Position numbers and translations under genes: made by a program. From Microbacterium sp. SY138 (GTDB taxonomy: Bacteria > Actinomycetota > Actinomycetes > Actinomycetales > Microbacteriaceae), in the NCBI RefSeq assembly GCF_039729145.1, contig NZ_CP155793.1:806001-870000 (forward strand): a stretch of 64,000 bases of DNA. Reading direction: 5' to 3'. The first letter of the stretch is position 1, and each line of letters begins with the position of its first letter. The notes below the pieces were generated by a model. It was given only the letters and a program-made list of their open reading frames with translations, had not been told where the DNA came from and did not search any database. Shown here in pieces: positions 45,471 to 55,092 of the stretch.

Positions 45471-46490
45471 TCAGGCCAGGTGTTTCTGCAACTCGCCCAT
45501 CCGCTCGGTGGGGGCGAACCCGAGCAGGGTGTTGACGGCGAGCATGTGGGCGTTCGACTCGGCGTTGTAGGTGTAGACCGCCCGTGCCTGCGGCGCCGCG
45601 TGCTGCAGCAGGCGGAGATTGGCGATCTTCACCGCGGTGCCGAGGCGGTGGCCGCGATCCGAGCGACGTACGAGTGTTCCCCACTGGTAGGCGTTGCCGT
45701 CGTCCCCCGACACGACCAGCTGGGTGTAGGCGACCGCCTCGCCCTGTGGGTCGAGGGCGATCGTGCCGATCGACAGACGGTTCTGCCGGATGAGGAGGTC
45801 CTCGTGCTCGCGGATGCTCTCCACATCGGGCTTCGCGGGTTCGATGTCGAGATCGCCGCTGGGCGCTTCGGTGTCGATCGAGGCATCGAGGATCGCCCAG
45901 CCTTCGACGACATCATCCGGTACCGGCCCGACCCAGCTGCGGATCGTGTAGCCCTGGATCGCGGCGGCGATGTCGGCGTCGATGCCGTCGAGCACTGTCG
46001 GCGCGACAGGAAGTGCGAGCCTGTTCTGCACATCGCCGAGCGCGAGCGCGTAGCCGTGTCGACGAGCGAACTCCCGGCCAGGGTCGCCGGAACCGTCGGA
46101 GCCGAGCTCGTACCGCCACGAGGTGTCGCCCTGCGCGGTGGTGCGTCCGGCGGCCGCGGCTTCGCTTTCGAGGAACGCGAGGGCGGCGGACCCGACTCCG
46201 CGCCGTCGGTGCGCGAGGGGCACATCGATGTCGACGTAGGCGACGTGCGTGTTGTCCTTCAGTGGGAGGGTGAGGCCCGCGGCACCCACGACGAGGCCGT
46301 CGTCGTGCAGCAGGAAGGCGCGCCGCTCGTTGACCCGTGACTCCTGCTGCAGCTCGCTGCGGGTCTCCTCCCGGGACCAGACGGGGATGTCGTCCCCGCG
46401 GTCTGCGCGCTCAGCGGACGCATAGGCGTCCCACCAGGCATCCACCGCAGCGGCGTCGAACGGGTCGATGCGCGTGATCTCGAGCGTCAT
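45471..46490 (-). CDS. Tandem-GNAT N-acetyltransferase
   Basis: 339 residues with two GNAT folds. The first has RRRGVGSAALAFLE as acetyl-CoA loop (about residue 105-118); the second has RRSDRGHRLGTAVKIANLRLL and closes with LLGFAPTERMGELQKHL. The first repeat has the canonical RxxGxG/A, the second RGHRLG. TACCGT on this strand (46497-46502) ends 6 bases before ATG 46490, giving a leaderless start. It lies just upstream of menC on the same strand. Substrate unknown. Confidence 0.85.
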   Translation of the reverse strand: MTLEITRIDPFDAAAVDAWWDAYASAERADRGDDIPVWSREETRSELQQESRVNERRAFLLHDDGLVVGAAGLTLPLKDNTHVAYVDIDVPLAHRRRGVGSAALAFLESEAAAAGRTTAQGDTSWRYELGSDGSGDPGREFARRHGYALALGDVQNRLALPVAPTVLDGIDADIAAAIQGYTIRSWVGPVPDDVVEGWAILDASIDTEAPSGDLDIEPAKPDVESIREHEDLLIRQNRLSIGTIALDPQGEAVAYTQLVVSGDDGNAYQWGTLVRRSDRGHRLGTAVKIANLRLLQHAAPQARAVYTYNAESNAHMLAVNTLLGFAPTERMGELQKHLA

Positions 46491-46572
46491 GTCTCCACGG
46501 TACTTTCCCGCCTCGACACTTTCCCGTCTCGATGCTCTCTCGTCTCGCCTTGGATCGCGCATAAATGTGTGA

Positions 46573-46602
46573 TTGACAATGGTGTGTGACGCACAGTAAT
46601 GT
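46573..46602 (+). promoter_or_regulatory. Strong leaderless promoter of the padR gene
   Basis: -35 TTGACA (46573-46578, consensus), 18-base spacer, -10 TAATGT (46597-46602). ATG 46610 follows after 7 bases. The spacer holds TGTGTGACGCACA, a short dyad that could be an autoregulatory operator. Confidence 0.8.
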
Positions 46603-46609
46603 GATCGTC

Positions 46610-46942
46610 ATGAACGAGACGCTCGACACACACCTGCAGGAACTGCGGCGCGGCACCGTGGTGCTCGCCTGCCTGCAGCTGCTGCGCACGCCGGGGTACG
46701 GCTATTCGCTGCTCGAGCAGCTCGAGCAGCGCGGCTTCGCTACCGACGCGAACACCCTCTATCCGCTGCTCCGCCGCCTGGAGAAGCAGGAGTACCTCAC
46801 GAGCGAGTGGAACACCGACGAGGCGCGGCCCCGCAAGTTCTACCGCACCTCCGACGCCGGCATCCGCCTCGCCGACACCCTCACCGACGAATGGCGATCA
46901 CTCACCACCGCGATCGCGTCCCTCACCGCAGAGGAGAACTGA
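46610..46942 (+). CDS. PadR-family transcriptional regulator
   Basis: 110 residues: winged HTH of the PadR type (VLACLQLLRTPGYGYSLLEQL, then TLYPLLRRLEKQEYL) and a short dimer helix. PadR proteins of this size usually repress the adjacent membrane-protein gene. ATG 46610 is fixed by the promoter. The next gene begins one base after its stop, so the two form an operon. Confidence 0.9.
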   Translation: MNETLDTHLQELRRGTVVLACLQLLRTPGYGYSLLEQLEQRGFATDANTLYPLLRRLEKQEYLTSEWNTDEARPRKFYRTSDAGIRLADTLTDEWRSLTTAIASLTAEEN

Positions 46943-46943
46943 C

Positions 46944-47948
46944 ATGACCACGACGTTCACACTCACCGAGCGCTACATCAGCGCGACGATCCGCAGTCTG
47001 CGCCCCGACGCCCAAGCCGACGTCCGCGCTGAGCTCGAGGCCTCCATCGCCGACGCGATCGAGGCCAGGGTCGAGCAGGGGGAGGCACCGGAGTCGGCAG
47101 AGCGCGCAGTGCTCACCGAACTCGGCGACCCGGGAATCCTGGCCGCAGGCTACGCGGATCGCCCGCTCTACCTCATCGGGCCGCGCTTCTACTTGACCTG
47201 GTGGCGGCTGCTCAAGCTGCTGCTGATGATCGTTCCCGTCTGCGTTCTGGGCGGCGTCGCGCTGGGACAGACCATCTCCAACGCCCCCGTCGGGGAGATC
47301 ATCTCGACCTCGATCCTCGCGACCGGTGGTGCGATCCTGCACATCTGCTTCTGGACCACGCTCGTGTTCGTCATCCTCGAGCGCTCGAACAGCACGACCG
47401 CGATCGAGAAGTGGGATCTGGATCAGCTGCCGGAGCCGACAGAGAAGGGAGTGGGGCGGAGTGAGCTGATCGCCTCGCTCGTCTTCCTCGGCATCGCGAT
47501 CGGTGCTCTCCTCTGGGATCGCTTCCGTGGTTTCGTCCACGTCGACGGCGGGGCGTTGCCGATCTTGAATCCGCAGTTGTGGCCGTGGGGGATCGGCGTC
47601 CTGTTACTGCTCATCGTCGCGGAGGCGGTGTTCGCCGTCGTCCTCTACCGCAGGGGACGCTGGAGCACCGGACTGGCCGTGGTGAACACGGTGCTCGCCG
47701 TCGCGTTCCTCGCCTGGGTTCTCGTGCTGCTGCTGACCGGTGACCTGGTGAATCCGGAGTTCCTCGCGCAGATCACCGCAGCAGGCGGGGAGGAGTTCGC
47801 GTCAGGGCAGGCGGAGTCGGCCGACGAAGGCGGGGTGTTCCGCATCCTCGCCGTCCTGTTGGGGTTCGGCATCGCGGTGGGCGTCGGTTGGGACATCGTC
47901 GACGGCTGGATGAAGACCTGGCGGGCGCGGCGTGGGCGCGAGGAATAG
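46944..47948 (+). CDS. HAAS/permease-prefix domain membrane protein
   Basis: 334 residues. Residues 1-75 form a helical HAAS-type domain (LRPDAQADVRAELEASIADAI, then AVLTELGDPGILAAGY), followed by about six membrane helices. Such proteins regularly follow PadR regulators and the HAAS part is thought to relay signals; the transported substrate, if any, is unknown. GAGGAGA lies before ATG. The end overlaps the promoter region of menB. Confidence 0.8.
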   Translation: MTTTFTLTERYISATIRSLRPDAQADVRAELEASIADAIEARVEQGEAPESAERAVLTELGDPGILAAGYADRPLYLIGPRFYLTWWRLLKLLLMIVPVCVLGGVALGQTISNAPVGEIISTSILATGGAILHICFWTTLVFVILERSNSTTAIEKWDLDQLPEPTEKGVGRSELIASLVFLGIAIGALLWDRFRGFVHVDGGALPILNPQLWPWGIGVLLLLIVAEAVFAVVLYRRGRWSTGLAVVNTVLAVAFLAWVLVLLLTGDLVNPEFLAQITAAGGEEFASGQAESADEGGVFRILAVLLGFGIAVGVGWDIVDGWMKTWRARRGREE

Positions 47949-47958
47949 GCTGGATGCC

Positions 47959-48879
47959 GTGACCACCGCCTTCGTCTCCGATCTGTTCGACCCGGCCGAA
48001 TGGGTGCTCGCGCCCGAGGCGGAGGACTACACCGACATCACCGCTCACGTCTCGCGAGACGGCGGTGTCGCACGCATCGCGTTCAACCGGCCGGAGGTGC
48101 GCAACGCCTTCCGTCCGCACACCGTCGACGAGCTCTATCGCGCACTCGACATCGCCCGGCAGGATGCGCGCATCGGCGCGGTGCTGCTCACGGGAAACGG
48201 ACCGAGCCCGAAGGACGGCGGCTGGGCGTTCTGCTCCGGCGGCGACCAGCGCATCCGCGGTCGTGACGGGTACAAGTACTCCGACGCGGAGACGGCGATC
48301 GTCGACGGGGCGAGCCGCGCAGCGGTCGGCCGGCTGCACATCCTCGAAGTGCAGCGCCTCATCCGCTTCATGCCCAAGGTCGTCATCGCGGTGGTGCCGG
48401 GATGGGCTGCCGGTGGCGGACATTCCCTGCACGTGGTGTGCGATCTCACCATCGCCTCGGCCGAAGAGGCGCGCTTCAAGCAGACCGATGCGGATGTCGG
48501 CAGCTTCGACGCCGGCTACGGCTCGGCGTACATGGCCCGTCAGACCGGTCAGAAGTTCGCCCGTGAGGTGTTCTTCCTCGCCGAGGAGTACTCGGCGCAG
48601 CGTGCCTACGAGATGGGCGCCGTGAACCGGGTGGTGCCGCATGCCGAGCTCGAGCGCGAGGCGCTGAAGATGGCGCGCACCGTACTCACGAAATCTCCCA
48701 CGGCGATCCGCATGTTGAAGTTCGCCTTCAACGCGGTCGACGACGGATTGGTCGGCCAGCAGGTCTTCGCGGGGGAGGCCACCCGCCTCGCCTACGGCAC
48801 CGACGAAGCCGTCGAGGGCCGCGACTCGTTCCTCGAGAAGCGCGACCCGGACTGGTCGTCCTTCCCCTGGCACTACTGA
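47959..48879 (+). CDS. menB: 1,4-Dihydroxy-2-naphthoyl-CoA synthase
   Basis: 306 residues of the crotonase fold. Oxyanion-hole motifs are AFCSGGDQRIRG and GWAAGGGHSLHVVCDL; VGSFDAGYGS carries the MenB-specific Asp and Tyr region. It closes the naphthoate ring in menaquinone synthesis. GTG 47959 is chosen because TAGGCT (47946-47951) ends 7 bases before it; an earlier ATG at 47932 would overlap the previous gene. Confidence 0.95.
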   Translation: MTTAFVSDLFDPAEWVLAPEAEDYTDITAHVSRDGGVARIAFNRPEVRNAFRPHTVDELYRALDIARQDARIGAVLLTGNGPSPKDGGWAFCSGGDQRIRGRDGYKYSDAETAIVDGASRAAVGRLHILEVQRLIRFMPKVVIAVVPGWAAGGGHSLHVVCDLTIASAEEARFKQTDADVGSFDAGYGSAYMARQTGQKFAREVFFLAEEYSAQRAYEMGAVNRVVPHAELEREALKMARTVLTKSPTAIRMLKFAFNAVDDGLVGQQVFAGEATRLAYGTDEAVEGRDSFLEKRDPDWSSFPWHY

Positions 48880-48907
48880 CCAGGGCAGCCCAGAGTCGGA
48901 GACGCGC

Positions 48908-50062
48908 ATGACCGCCCTGATCCCCACGGATGCCGAAGATCCGGTTCGCCTGCGAGAGGCCCTGCAGCGCGCGCTCGACGGCGGTCCGGCGCTGGGGCTC
49001 GGGATGCTGACCGGCGCCCCGGAGGACGTGGCGGACGGCCTCGCCGCCGTGATCGCGACCTCGGGGTCGAGTGGGGTGCCGAAGCGGGTCGCGCTCAGCG
49101 GGGAGGCCCTGCGGGCGAGCGCCGAGGCCACGGCCGCGCGGATCGGGAGCGGTCGCTGGCTGCTCGCCCTTCCCGCCGGCTACGTGGCGGGACTGCAGGT
49201 GCTGGTCCGCTCGATCCTCGCGGACACGCAGCCCGCGCGGATCGAGGGCCGCTTCTCGCCGACATCGTTCGCCGAGGCGACCCTCGAGATGCTGCGGCCA
49301 TCGCCAGGGGCCGGGGTCCCGGAGCTGTTCACGTCGCTCGTCCCGGCGCAGGTCGCGACTCTGCTCGACGCCGCGGACGACACCGCCGTCCGTGCCGCAT
49401 TGACGGCCTACCGGGCGATCCTGGTGGGCGGGCAATCGCTCCCCGAACCGTTGCGCGAGCGTGCCGCCGATCTGGGGGTGCGTCTGGTGCGCACCTACGG
49501 TTCGACCGAGACCAGCGGCGGCTGCGTCTACGACGGCGTTCCTCTCGACACGGTCGGCGTGCGCACGGTCGACGGCGAGCTGCGTATCGCGGGCCCCATG
49601 CTCGCCGAGGGATACCTCGGTGACGGATCGCTGACCGCGCGTACGTTCGTGCGCGACGAGCACGGCATCCGCTGGTACCGGACCGGGGATCTCGGTCTCG
49701 TCGAAGACGGTGTCGTCCGGGTGCACGGCCGTGCCGACAACGTGATCGTGTCCGGAGGGATCAACATCTCGCTCGATCGTGTCGAGCGGGTCGTCCGCCG
49801 GATCGCGGGGCTGCACGAGGCGGTGGTGGTCGGCGTGGAGGACGAGCGCTGGGGCGAGGCGTCCGTGATCGTCGCGGCCCGGGGCGAGGTGCTGCGTCGC
49901 AGCGAGTCGGAGCAGCTCGCGCAGGCGCGCGACGCGGTCGAGAACGAACTCGGCAAGCATGCCCGACCGGCTCGTCTGATCATGGTGGACGAGATCGAGG
50001 TGCTGTCCTCCGGCAAACCCGACCGCGAGGCCATCCGCCGCATGGTCGCGCGACTGCGCTGA
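48908..50062 (+). CDS. menE: o-Succinylbenzoate-CoA ligase
   Basis: 384 residues, a short member of the adenylate-forming superfamily. P-loop-like ATSGSSGVPKRVALS, the RTYGSTETSGG motif, and the C-terminal hinge GRADNVIVSGGINIS are present. It activates o-succinylbenzoate to its CoA ester, the step between MenC and MenB. It follows menB by 28 bases with CGGAGA upstream and is probably in the same operon. Confidence 0.93.
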   Translation: MTALIPTDAEDPVRLREALQRALDGGPALGLGMLTGAPEDVADGLAAVIATSGSSGVPKRVALSGEALRASAEATAARIGSGRWLLALPAGYVAGLQVLVRSILADTQPARIEGRFSPTSFAEATLEMLRPSPGAGVPELFTSLVPAQVATLLDAADDTAVRAALTAYRAILVGGQSLPEPLRERAADLGVRLVRTYGSTETSGGCVYDGVPLDTVGVRTVDGELRIAGPMLAEGYLGDGSLTARTFVRDEHGIRWYRTGDLGLVEDGVVRVHGRADNVIVSGGINISLDRVERVVRRIAGLHEAVVVGVEDERWGEASVIVAARGEVLRRSESEQLAQARDAVENELGKHARPARLIMVDEIEVLSSGKPDREAIRRMVARLR

Positions 50063-50088
50063 GGGCGGGCTCTGCCAGACTGAACCGC

Positions 50089-50880
50089 ATGGCCTCGTAC
50101 ACGCATGGACACCACGAATCCGTCCTCCGCTCGCACAACGTGCGCGACATCGCGAACTCGGCCGCGTACCTCCGCCCCCACCTCACGTCCACGACCCGCC
50201 TTCTCGATGTCGGCGCGGGCCCCGGCAGCATCACGGTCGACTTCGCCGGCATCGTCGCGCACGTGACCGCGACCGAGATCGACGAGGATGCGCTGTCGCT
50301 CTCCCAGGGACTCGCGGCTGACCGGGGCCTGACGAACCTCGACTTCTCGGTCGAGGACGTGCACGCACTGGGCTTCGCCGACGACTCCTTCGACGTCGTG
50401 CACGCACATCAGGTGCTGCAGCACGTCGGCGACCCGGTGCAGGCATTTCGGGAGATGCGCCGCGTCACTGTTCCCGGCGGGATCGTCGCCGCGCGCGATG
50501 CCGACTACGCGGGCTTCCTCTGGTTCCCCGTGCTGCCCGAGCTCGACCGCTGGCTGGCGCTGTACCGTGCGGCCGCACGAGCCAACGGCGGCGAGCCGGA
50601 TGCCGGTCGCCGTCTGCTGTCCTGGGCGCGGGCCGCAGGCTTCACCGATATCACCGCGACGGCCTCCACCTGGTGCTACGCGTCACCCGCCGAGCGCGCC
50701 TGGTGGGGTGGGATGTGGGCCGACCGCATCCTCGAATCCGCCCTCGCGCGGCAGCTCGTCGACAGCGACATGGCCACGCGCGCCGATCTGCAGGAGATCA
50801 GCGATGCGTGGAGGCGCTGGGCCGACGACGGCGACGGCTGGTATCTGGTGCCGCACGGCGAGATCCTCGCCCGCGCCTGA
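50089..50880 (+). CDS. Class I SAM-dependent methyltransferase
   Basis: 263 residues. Motif I RLLDVGAGPGSITVDFA binds SAM; motif II region DDSFDVVHAHQVLQH and GGIVAARDADY follow, as in UbiE-type enzymes. Being beside menE it could act on quinones, but the N-terminus and length do not match the usual MenG, so the substrate stays open. CAGACT (50076-50081) ends 7 bases before the ATG, a leaderless arrangement. Confidence 0.85.
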   Translation: MASYTHGHHESVLRSHNVRDIANSAAYLRPHLTSTTRLLDVGAGPGSITVDFAGIVAHVTATEIDEDALSLSQGLAADRGLTNLDFSVEDVHALGFADDSFDVVHAHQVLQHVGDPVQAFREMRRVTVPGGIVAARDADYAGFLWFPVLPELDRWLALYRAAARANGGEPDAGRRLLSWARAAGFTDITATASTWCYASPAERAWWGGMWADRILESALARQLVDSDMATRADLQEISDAWRRWADDGDGWYLVPHGEILARA

Positions 50881-50941
50881 CGGACGCGGATACATCCCAC
50901 GACGGATGCCGGCGCGAGGGCCCCTCGCGTAGCGTGGGGGA

Positions 50942-52120
50942 GTGATCCGCCCGCTCTCTCGTACGGCGCTGACCCTCGACATCGTCGGGGCGGCGCTGCT
51001 CTTCCTCGTGCTCGTGCCGATGTCGCTGGTGTTCTACGGGCCCGGAACGGGGAACACCGCGATCGGGGGAGCAGCGGTCGCTGGCATCGTCATCGCGAGC
51101 GTCCTGATGTCGGGCGGCGTCGCCATCGGCCGGCTCGCCCCCGGGTGGGCGCTCGTTGCCGCATGGGCCGGCGCCGTGCTGCAGATGCTCTCCGGGTTCG
51201 GACCGTTGCCGATCGACATCGCGATCCTGCTCGTGCTGTACGCCACCTCCGCCTGGGGCACACGCCGCGTGCTCTGGTGGGGATTCGGTTCGGCGCTGTT
51301 CGGCGGCCTGGTCGCTGCCGTGTTCATGGTCATCGTCAACGGCGTCGCCTTCGGCACGGGCAGCGGGTGGGAGAAGGTCAGCGCGGGCACACTGCTGCTC
51401 GTCGTCTCCGTCATGGCGCTCGGGTTCGCCTGGGTGTGCGGGCTGCTGTGGCGCGTCGTCCTGCGCGCTCGCCGCACCCGGTCGGCCCAGCTGCAGGCGG
51501 AGTCGCTCGCCGCGGAGGAGCAGGAGCGGGTGCGGATCGCGCGCGACATGCACGATGTGGTCGCCCACTCGCTCGCGGTGGTGATCGCGCAGGCCGACGG
51601 GGCCAGGTACGCGGCTGCGGTGAAGCCCGAACTCGCGACCGAGGCGCTCGGCACCATCGCCCAGACGGCGCGTGGCGCCTTGAGCGACGTGCGGATGCTG
51701 CTCACACAGCTGCGGCACCGGCAGGGCGACGGCCCGCAGCCCACGCTCGCCGACCTCGAAGCGCTGTTCTCGCAGGTGCGGCAGGCCGGAATCGAACCGC
51801 GGGTCACCGTCGACCCGATGCCGCCGGGGGAGCCGCCGGCGGCCATCCAGCTCGCGGTCTACCGCATCCTGCAGGAAGCGCTCACGAACGCGATCCGGCA
51901 TGGGGACGGCGCGGTCGACGTGCACCTCGCCTGGCTCGCGGACCGCGTCGACGTCGATGTGCGCAACACCGTCACGGGGGAAGCGACGGTGTCTCCCGGC
52001 GGGCACGGTGTCATCGGCATGCGCGAGCGTGCGCAGCTCGTCGGCGGTAGTCTGCAAGCCGAGCGCCGAGGGGCACAGTTCGTCGTCCACGCCACGCTCC
52101 CGATCGGAGTCTCCGAATGA
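50942..52120 (+). CDS. NarL-type sensor histidine kinase
   Basis: 392 residues: about five membrane helices (1-165), then a HisKA_3 dimer domain with phospho-accepting His204 in RDMHDVVAHSL, and an HATPase with N-box EALTNAIRHG and G-box GHGVIGMRER. No extracytoplasmic sensor domain, as in intramembrane-sensing kinases. TAGCGT (50930-50935) ends 6 bases before GTG 50942. Its stop overlaps the response regulator start (ATGA). Confidence 0.9.
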   Translation: MIRPLSRTALTLDIVGAALLFLVLVPMSLVFYGPGTGNTAIGGAAVAGIVIASVLMSGGVAIGRLAPGWALVAAWAGAVLQMLSGFGPLPIDIAILLVLYATSAWGTRRVLWWGFGSALFGGLVAAVFMVIVNGVAFGTGSGWEKVSAGTLLLVVSVMALGFAWVCGLLWRVVLRARRTRSAQLQAESLAAEEQERVRIARDMHDVVAHSLAVVIAQADGARYAAAVKPELATEALGTIAQTARGALSDVRMLLTQLRHRQGDGPQPTLADLEALFSQVRQAGIEPRVTVDPMPPGEPPAAIQLAVYRILQEALTNAIRHGDGAVDVHLAWLADRVDVDVRNTVTGEATVSPGGHGVIGMRERAQLVGGSLQAERRGAQFVVHATLPIGVSE

Positions 52121-52752
52121 TCAGAGTCGTGCTCGTCGACGACCAGGCGCTCTTCCGTGCCGGGATCCGCATGCTCGTCGCCTCCCAGCCCGACCTCGAA
52201 GTCGTCGGAGAAGCCGGCGACGGCAAGGAGGCGCTCGAGGTCGTCCGCACGACCCGGCCCGACGTGGTGCTGATGGACATCCGGATGCCGGTCATGGACG
52301 GGCTCACGGCGACCGCCGAGATCCTGGCACGCCCGGAACCGCCGCGCGTCGTCATGCTCACGACGTTCGACCTCGACGAAGCGGCGGCACGGGCCATCCG
52401 GCAGGGCGCGAGCGGCTTCCTCCTCAAGGATGCCCATCCGGAGTTCCTGCTCGCCGCGATCCGCACGGTGCACTCGGGCTCGAGCGTGATCGCCGCCGCC
52501 GCGACACGCGACCTGTTCGAGCACTTCGCCGAAGCACCCAAGCCCGTGCCGCCGCAGTACGCCGACCTCACGGACCGCGAGCGGGAGATCTTCGCGCTCG
52601 CCGCCCGGGGGCTCTCGAACGCCGAGATCGCCGGCCGGGAGTACCTGAGCGAGGCGACCGTGAAGACCCACATCAGCCGCATCCTCAGCAAGCTCGCGCT
52701 GCGCGACCGCGTACAGCTGGTGGTCTTCGCGTTCGAGCACGGCCTCGCCTGA
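52117..52752 (+). CDS. NarL/LuxR-type response regulator
   Basis: 211 residues. Receiver domain with phospho-acceptor Asp54 in VVLMDIRMPVMDG, switch Thr in MLTTFD and Lys in FLLKDA; C-terminal LuxR HTH TDREREIFALAARGLSNAEIAG and VKTHISRILSKL. It is coupled to the kinase gene and precedes an ABC exporter that is its likely target. Confidence 0.93.
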   Translation: MIRVVLVDDQALFRAGIRMLVASQPDLEVVGEAGDGKEALEVVRTTRPDVVLMDIRMPVMDGLTATAEILARPEPPRVVMLTTFDLDEAAARAIRQGASGFLLKDAHPEFLLAAIRTVHSGSSVIAAAATRDLFEHFAEAPKPVPPQYADLTDREREIFALAARGLSNAEIAGREYLSEATVKTHISRILSKLALRDRVQLVVFAFEHGLA

Positions 52753-52855
52753 ACGCCGTTCCGCGGGCGGAGTCCGCGGATCATCCTTGCGATGTATGCG
52801 GAAGGGTCCCCGGGAGCGATGACCGGCGAGGTACCGCGGAAATAGCGTCGGATGC

Positions 52856-53617
52856 ATGGAGATCACGACCACCGACCTGGGGCTCGCCGCCCGCGTCCAG
52901 CACCTGAAGAAGACCTACGGCTCCGGTGAGGGCACCGTCCATGCGCTGGACGACGTCAGCGTCGGCATCCGCCGCGGACAGTTCACCGCCATCATGGGGC
53001 CATCGGGCTCCGGCAAGTCCACCCTGATGCACATCATGGCGGGGCTCGACAGCCCCACCGAGGGACGGGCCTGGATCGGTGACACCGAGATCACAGGTCT
53101 CGGCGACATCGATCTGACGATCCTCCGGCGTCGACGGGTCGGCTTCATCTTCCAGGCCTTCAACCTCGTGCCGACGCTCGACGCTCTCGGCAACATCATG
53201 CTGCCGTTCGAGCTCGACGGTCGTCGTCCGAGCGCGATCGAGAGGGCGCGCATCGACGGACTGATCGAGACGCTCGGGCTCGGCTCGCGTCTCTCTCACC
53301 GCCCGCATCAGCTGTCCGGCGGGCAGCAGCAGCGTGTGGCGATCGCCCGAGCCCTGGCCACGGCACCGGATCTGGTGTTCGCGGACGAGCCCACGGGCAA
53401 CCTCGACTCGAAGACCGGACGCGAGGTGCTGCGTCTGCTCGCCACCGCGAGCCGTGAGCACGGCCAGTCCATCGCGATGGTCACGCACGACGCGATCGCG
53501 GCGAGCCATGCCGACCGCGTGCTCTACCTCGGTGACGGACGCATCGTCGCCGACCACCCGCGCCAGACCGCAGAAGAGATCTCGGCCTACATGCTCGCCG
53601 CCGAGGTGGCAGCATGA
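52856..53617 (+). CDS. ABC exporter ATP-binding protein (LolD/MacB/BceA type)
   Basis: 253 residues: Walker [10 protein letters not shown], signature LSGGQQQR, Walker [16 protein letters not shown]-loop VTHD. The DEPTGNLDS form marks the MacB/LolD/BceA family that works with FtsX-like permeases. TAGCGT (52843-52848) ends 7 bases before ATG 52856, so it has its own leaderless promoter although it follows the two-component genes. The stop overlaps the permease start. Confidence 0.92.
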   Translation: MEITTTDLGLAARVQHLKKTYGSGEGTVHALDDVSVGIRRGQFTAIMGPSGSGKSTLMHIMAGLDSPTEGRAWIGDTEITGLGDIDLTILRRRRVGFIFQAFNLVPTLDALGNIMLPFELDGRRPSAIERARIDGLIETLGLGSRLSHRPHQLSGGQQQRVAIARALATAPDLVFADEPTGNLDSKTGREVLRLLATASREHGQSIAMVTHDAIAASHADRVLYLGDGRIVADHPRQTAEEISAYMLAAEVAA

Positions 53618-55074
53618 CCGCCGTCGCCACGGTCGTCCCCGAGACCCGCGCGACCGGTCCTCGACTGGCCTGGCTGCGAGACCGGGGGATGGGCGCGAGC
53701 GTCCTGGTCGCCGCGCTGTCCGCCGCGTTCGGAGTGCTCCTGGTCGAGATCACGGCCTACATCGGCGCCGTGCTGCAGGCCGATCCCTTCATCGGCGACA
53801 GCGGGACGCTCGCGTTCGTGGTTGCACTGCTGTCGGTGCTTCTGACGGTCGTCGCGATGTACGTCGCCGCGATCGTCACCGCGAACACCTTCTCGACGAT
53901 CATCGCCGGACGCACCCGTCAGATCGCGCTCATGCGTCTGATCGGGGCGACCGCGCGCTCGCAGCGGGCTCAGGTCGGCACGCAGGGGCTCGTCGTCGGG
54001 CTGCTCGGGGCGGCGATCGGCATGCTCGCGGGTCTCGTGCTCGCGGTCGTCGGGGTGCAGGTCGGCGGGCAGCTGATCGCCAACGCCCCGACCGACTTCT
54101 CCCTCGTGCAGCCGTTCGTGGCGCTGCCGGCGATCGGCGTGGCCCTCACGACCTGGGCGGCGGCATGGGCGGGTTCCCGCCGTGTGCTGTCGGTGACGCC
54201 TCTGCAGGCGCTCGGCGGGTCTGTCGAGCGCACGCACGACGACGTCTCCGGCACGCCGGGTCGGCACATCGGCGCCTGGGTGCTGCGCGTCGCCGGTGCC
54301 GCGCTCCTCGTGGGCGGGGTGCTGATCGGTCTCGTCACGCCGCTCGGGGTCGTCGTCGCCTTCTTCGGCGGTGTGCTCTCCTTCACGGGGCTCGCGCTCG
54401 GATCCGTTCTGTTCATGCCGCCGGTGCTGCGCCTGGTGGGGCGGATGTTCGGATCGAGCGCGACGGCTCGTCTCGCGGCCGAGAATGCGCTGCGCTACCC
54501 GGAACGCTCGTCGAGGATGGCGATCGGCGTGGTCATGGGCGTGACCTTGGTGACGATGTTCGCCGTGGCCCTCGAGTCGGCCAAGCGGCTGATGATGAGC
54601 CAGACCACCGGAGAGGTTCCTGCGGCGTTCTTCGCCCCGATGGACGCTTTCGCGGCGGTGATGATGGTGCTGGTCGCCGTCTCGGCCGTGATCGCGGCGG
54701 TCGGGCTCGTGAACCTGCTCACTATCGGCGTGGTGCAGCGTCGTCGCGAACTGGGGCTGCTGCGCTCGATCGGGCTGTCCAATCGCCAGGTGCGACGGAT
54801 GGTGCTGCTCGAGGCGACCCACATCACGGTCGCCGCGACGCTGACGGGACTCGTGCTGGGCGTGGTGTACGGCTGGATCGCCGCGCAGTCGCTGCTCGGA
54901 TCGGTGCCGACCCTGCCGGACTTCGTTCCCGCGGGACTCATCGCTCCGCAGATCCCGTGGATCCCCGTCGCCATCATCGTCGTCGCGACGGCGGTGCTGA
55001 CGCTGGTGGCGGCGGCGACGCCCACCCGACTGGCGACCAGGGTGGCCCCGGTCGAGGCGCTCGCGGCGGACTGA
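53614..55074 (+). CDS. FtsX-type ABC permease, compact
   Basis: 486 residues with two FtsX modules: one around residues 60-160 (TRQIALMRLIGATARSQRAQV) and one around 345-480 (RRRELGLLRSIGLSNRQVRRMVL), about eight helices in all. The large extracytoplasmic domain of BceB or MacB is missing, leaving only short loops. With the preceding ATPase it would act as a type VII-like exporter or mechanotransmitter, under the upstream two-component system. Confidence 0.88.
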   Translation: MTAVATVVPETRATGPRLAWLRDRGMGASVLVAALSAAFGVLLVEITAYIGAVLQADPFIGDSGTLAFVVALLSVLLTVVAMYVAAIVTANTFSTIIAGRTRQIALMRLIGATARSQRAQVGTQGLVVGLLGAAIGMLAGLVLAVVGVQVGGQLIANAPTDFSLVQPFVALPAIGVALTTWAAAWAGSRRVLSVTPLQALGGSVERTHDDVSGTPGRHIGAWVLRVAGAALLVGGVLIGLVTPLGVVVAFFGGVLSFTGLALGSVLFMPPVLRLVGRMFGSSATARLAAENALRYPERSSRMAIGVVMGVTLVTMFAVALESAKRLMMSQTTGEVPAAFFAPMDAFAAVMMVLVAVSAVIAAVGLVNLLTIGVVQRRRELGLLRSIGLSNRQVRRMVLLEATHITVAATLTGLVLGVVYGWIAAQSLLGSVPTLPDFVPAGLIAPQIPWIPVAIIVVATAVLTLVAAATPTRLATRVAPVEALAAD

Positions 55075-55092
55075 CGCCTCTAGGCTTGTCGG

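Noticed and set aside
50089..50880. Methyltransferase next to menE called as MenG (demethylmenaquinone methyltransferase)
   Set aside because: Length and N-terminus do not match the usual MenG, and the gene has its own promoter; adjacency alone is not enough.
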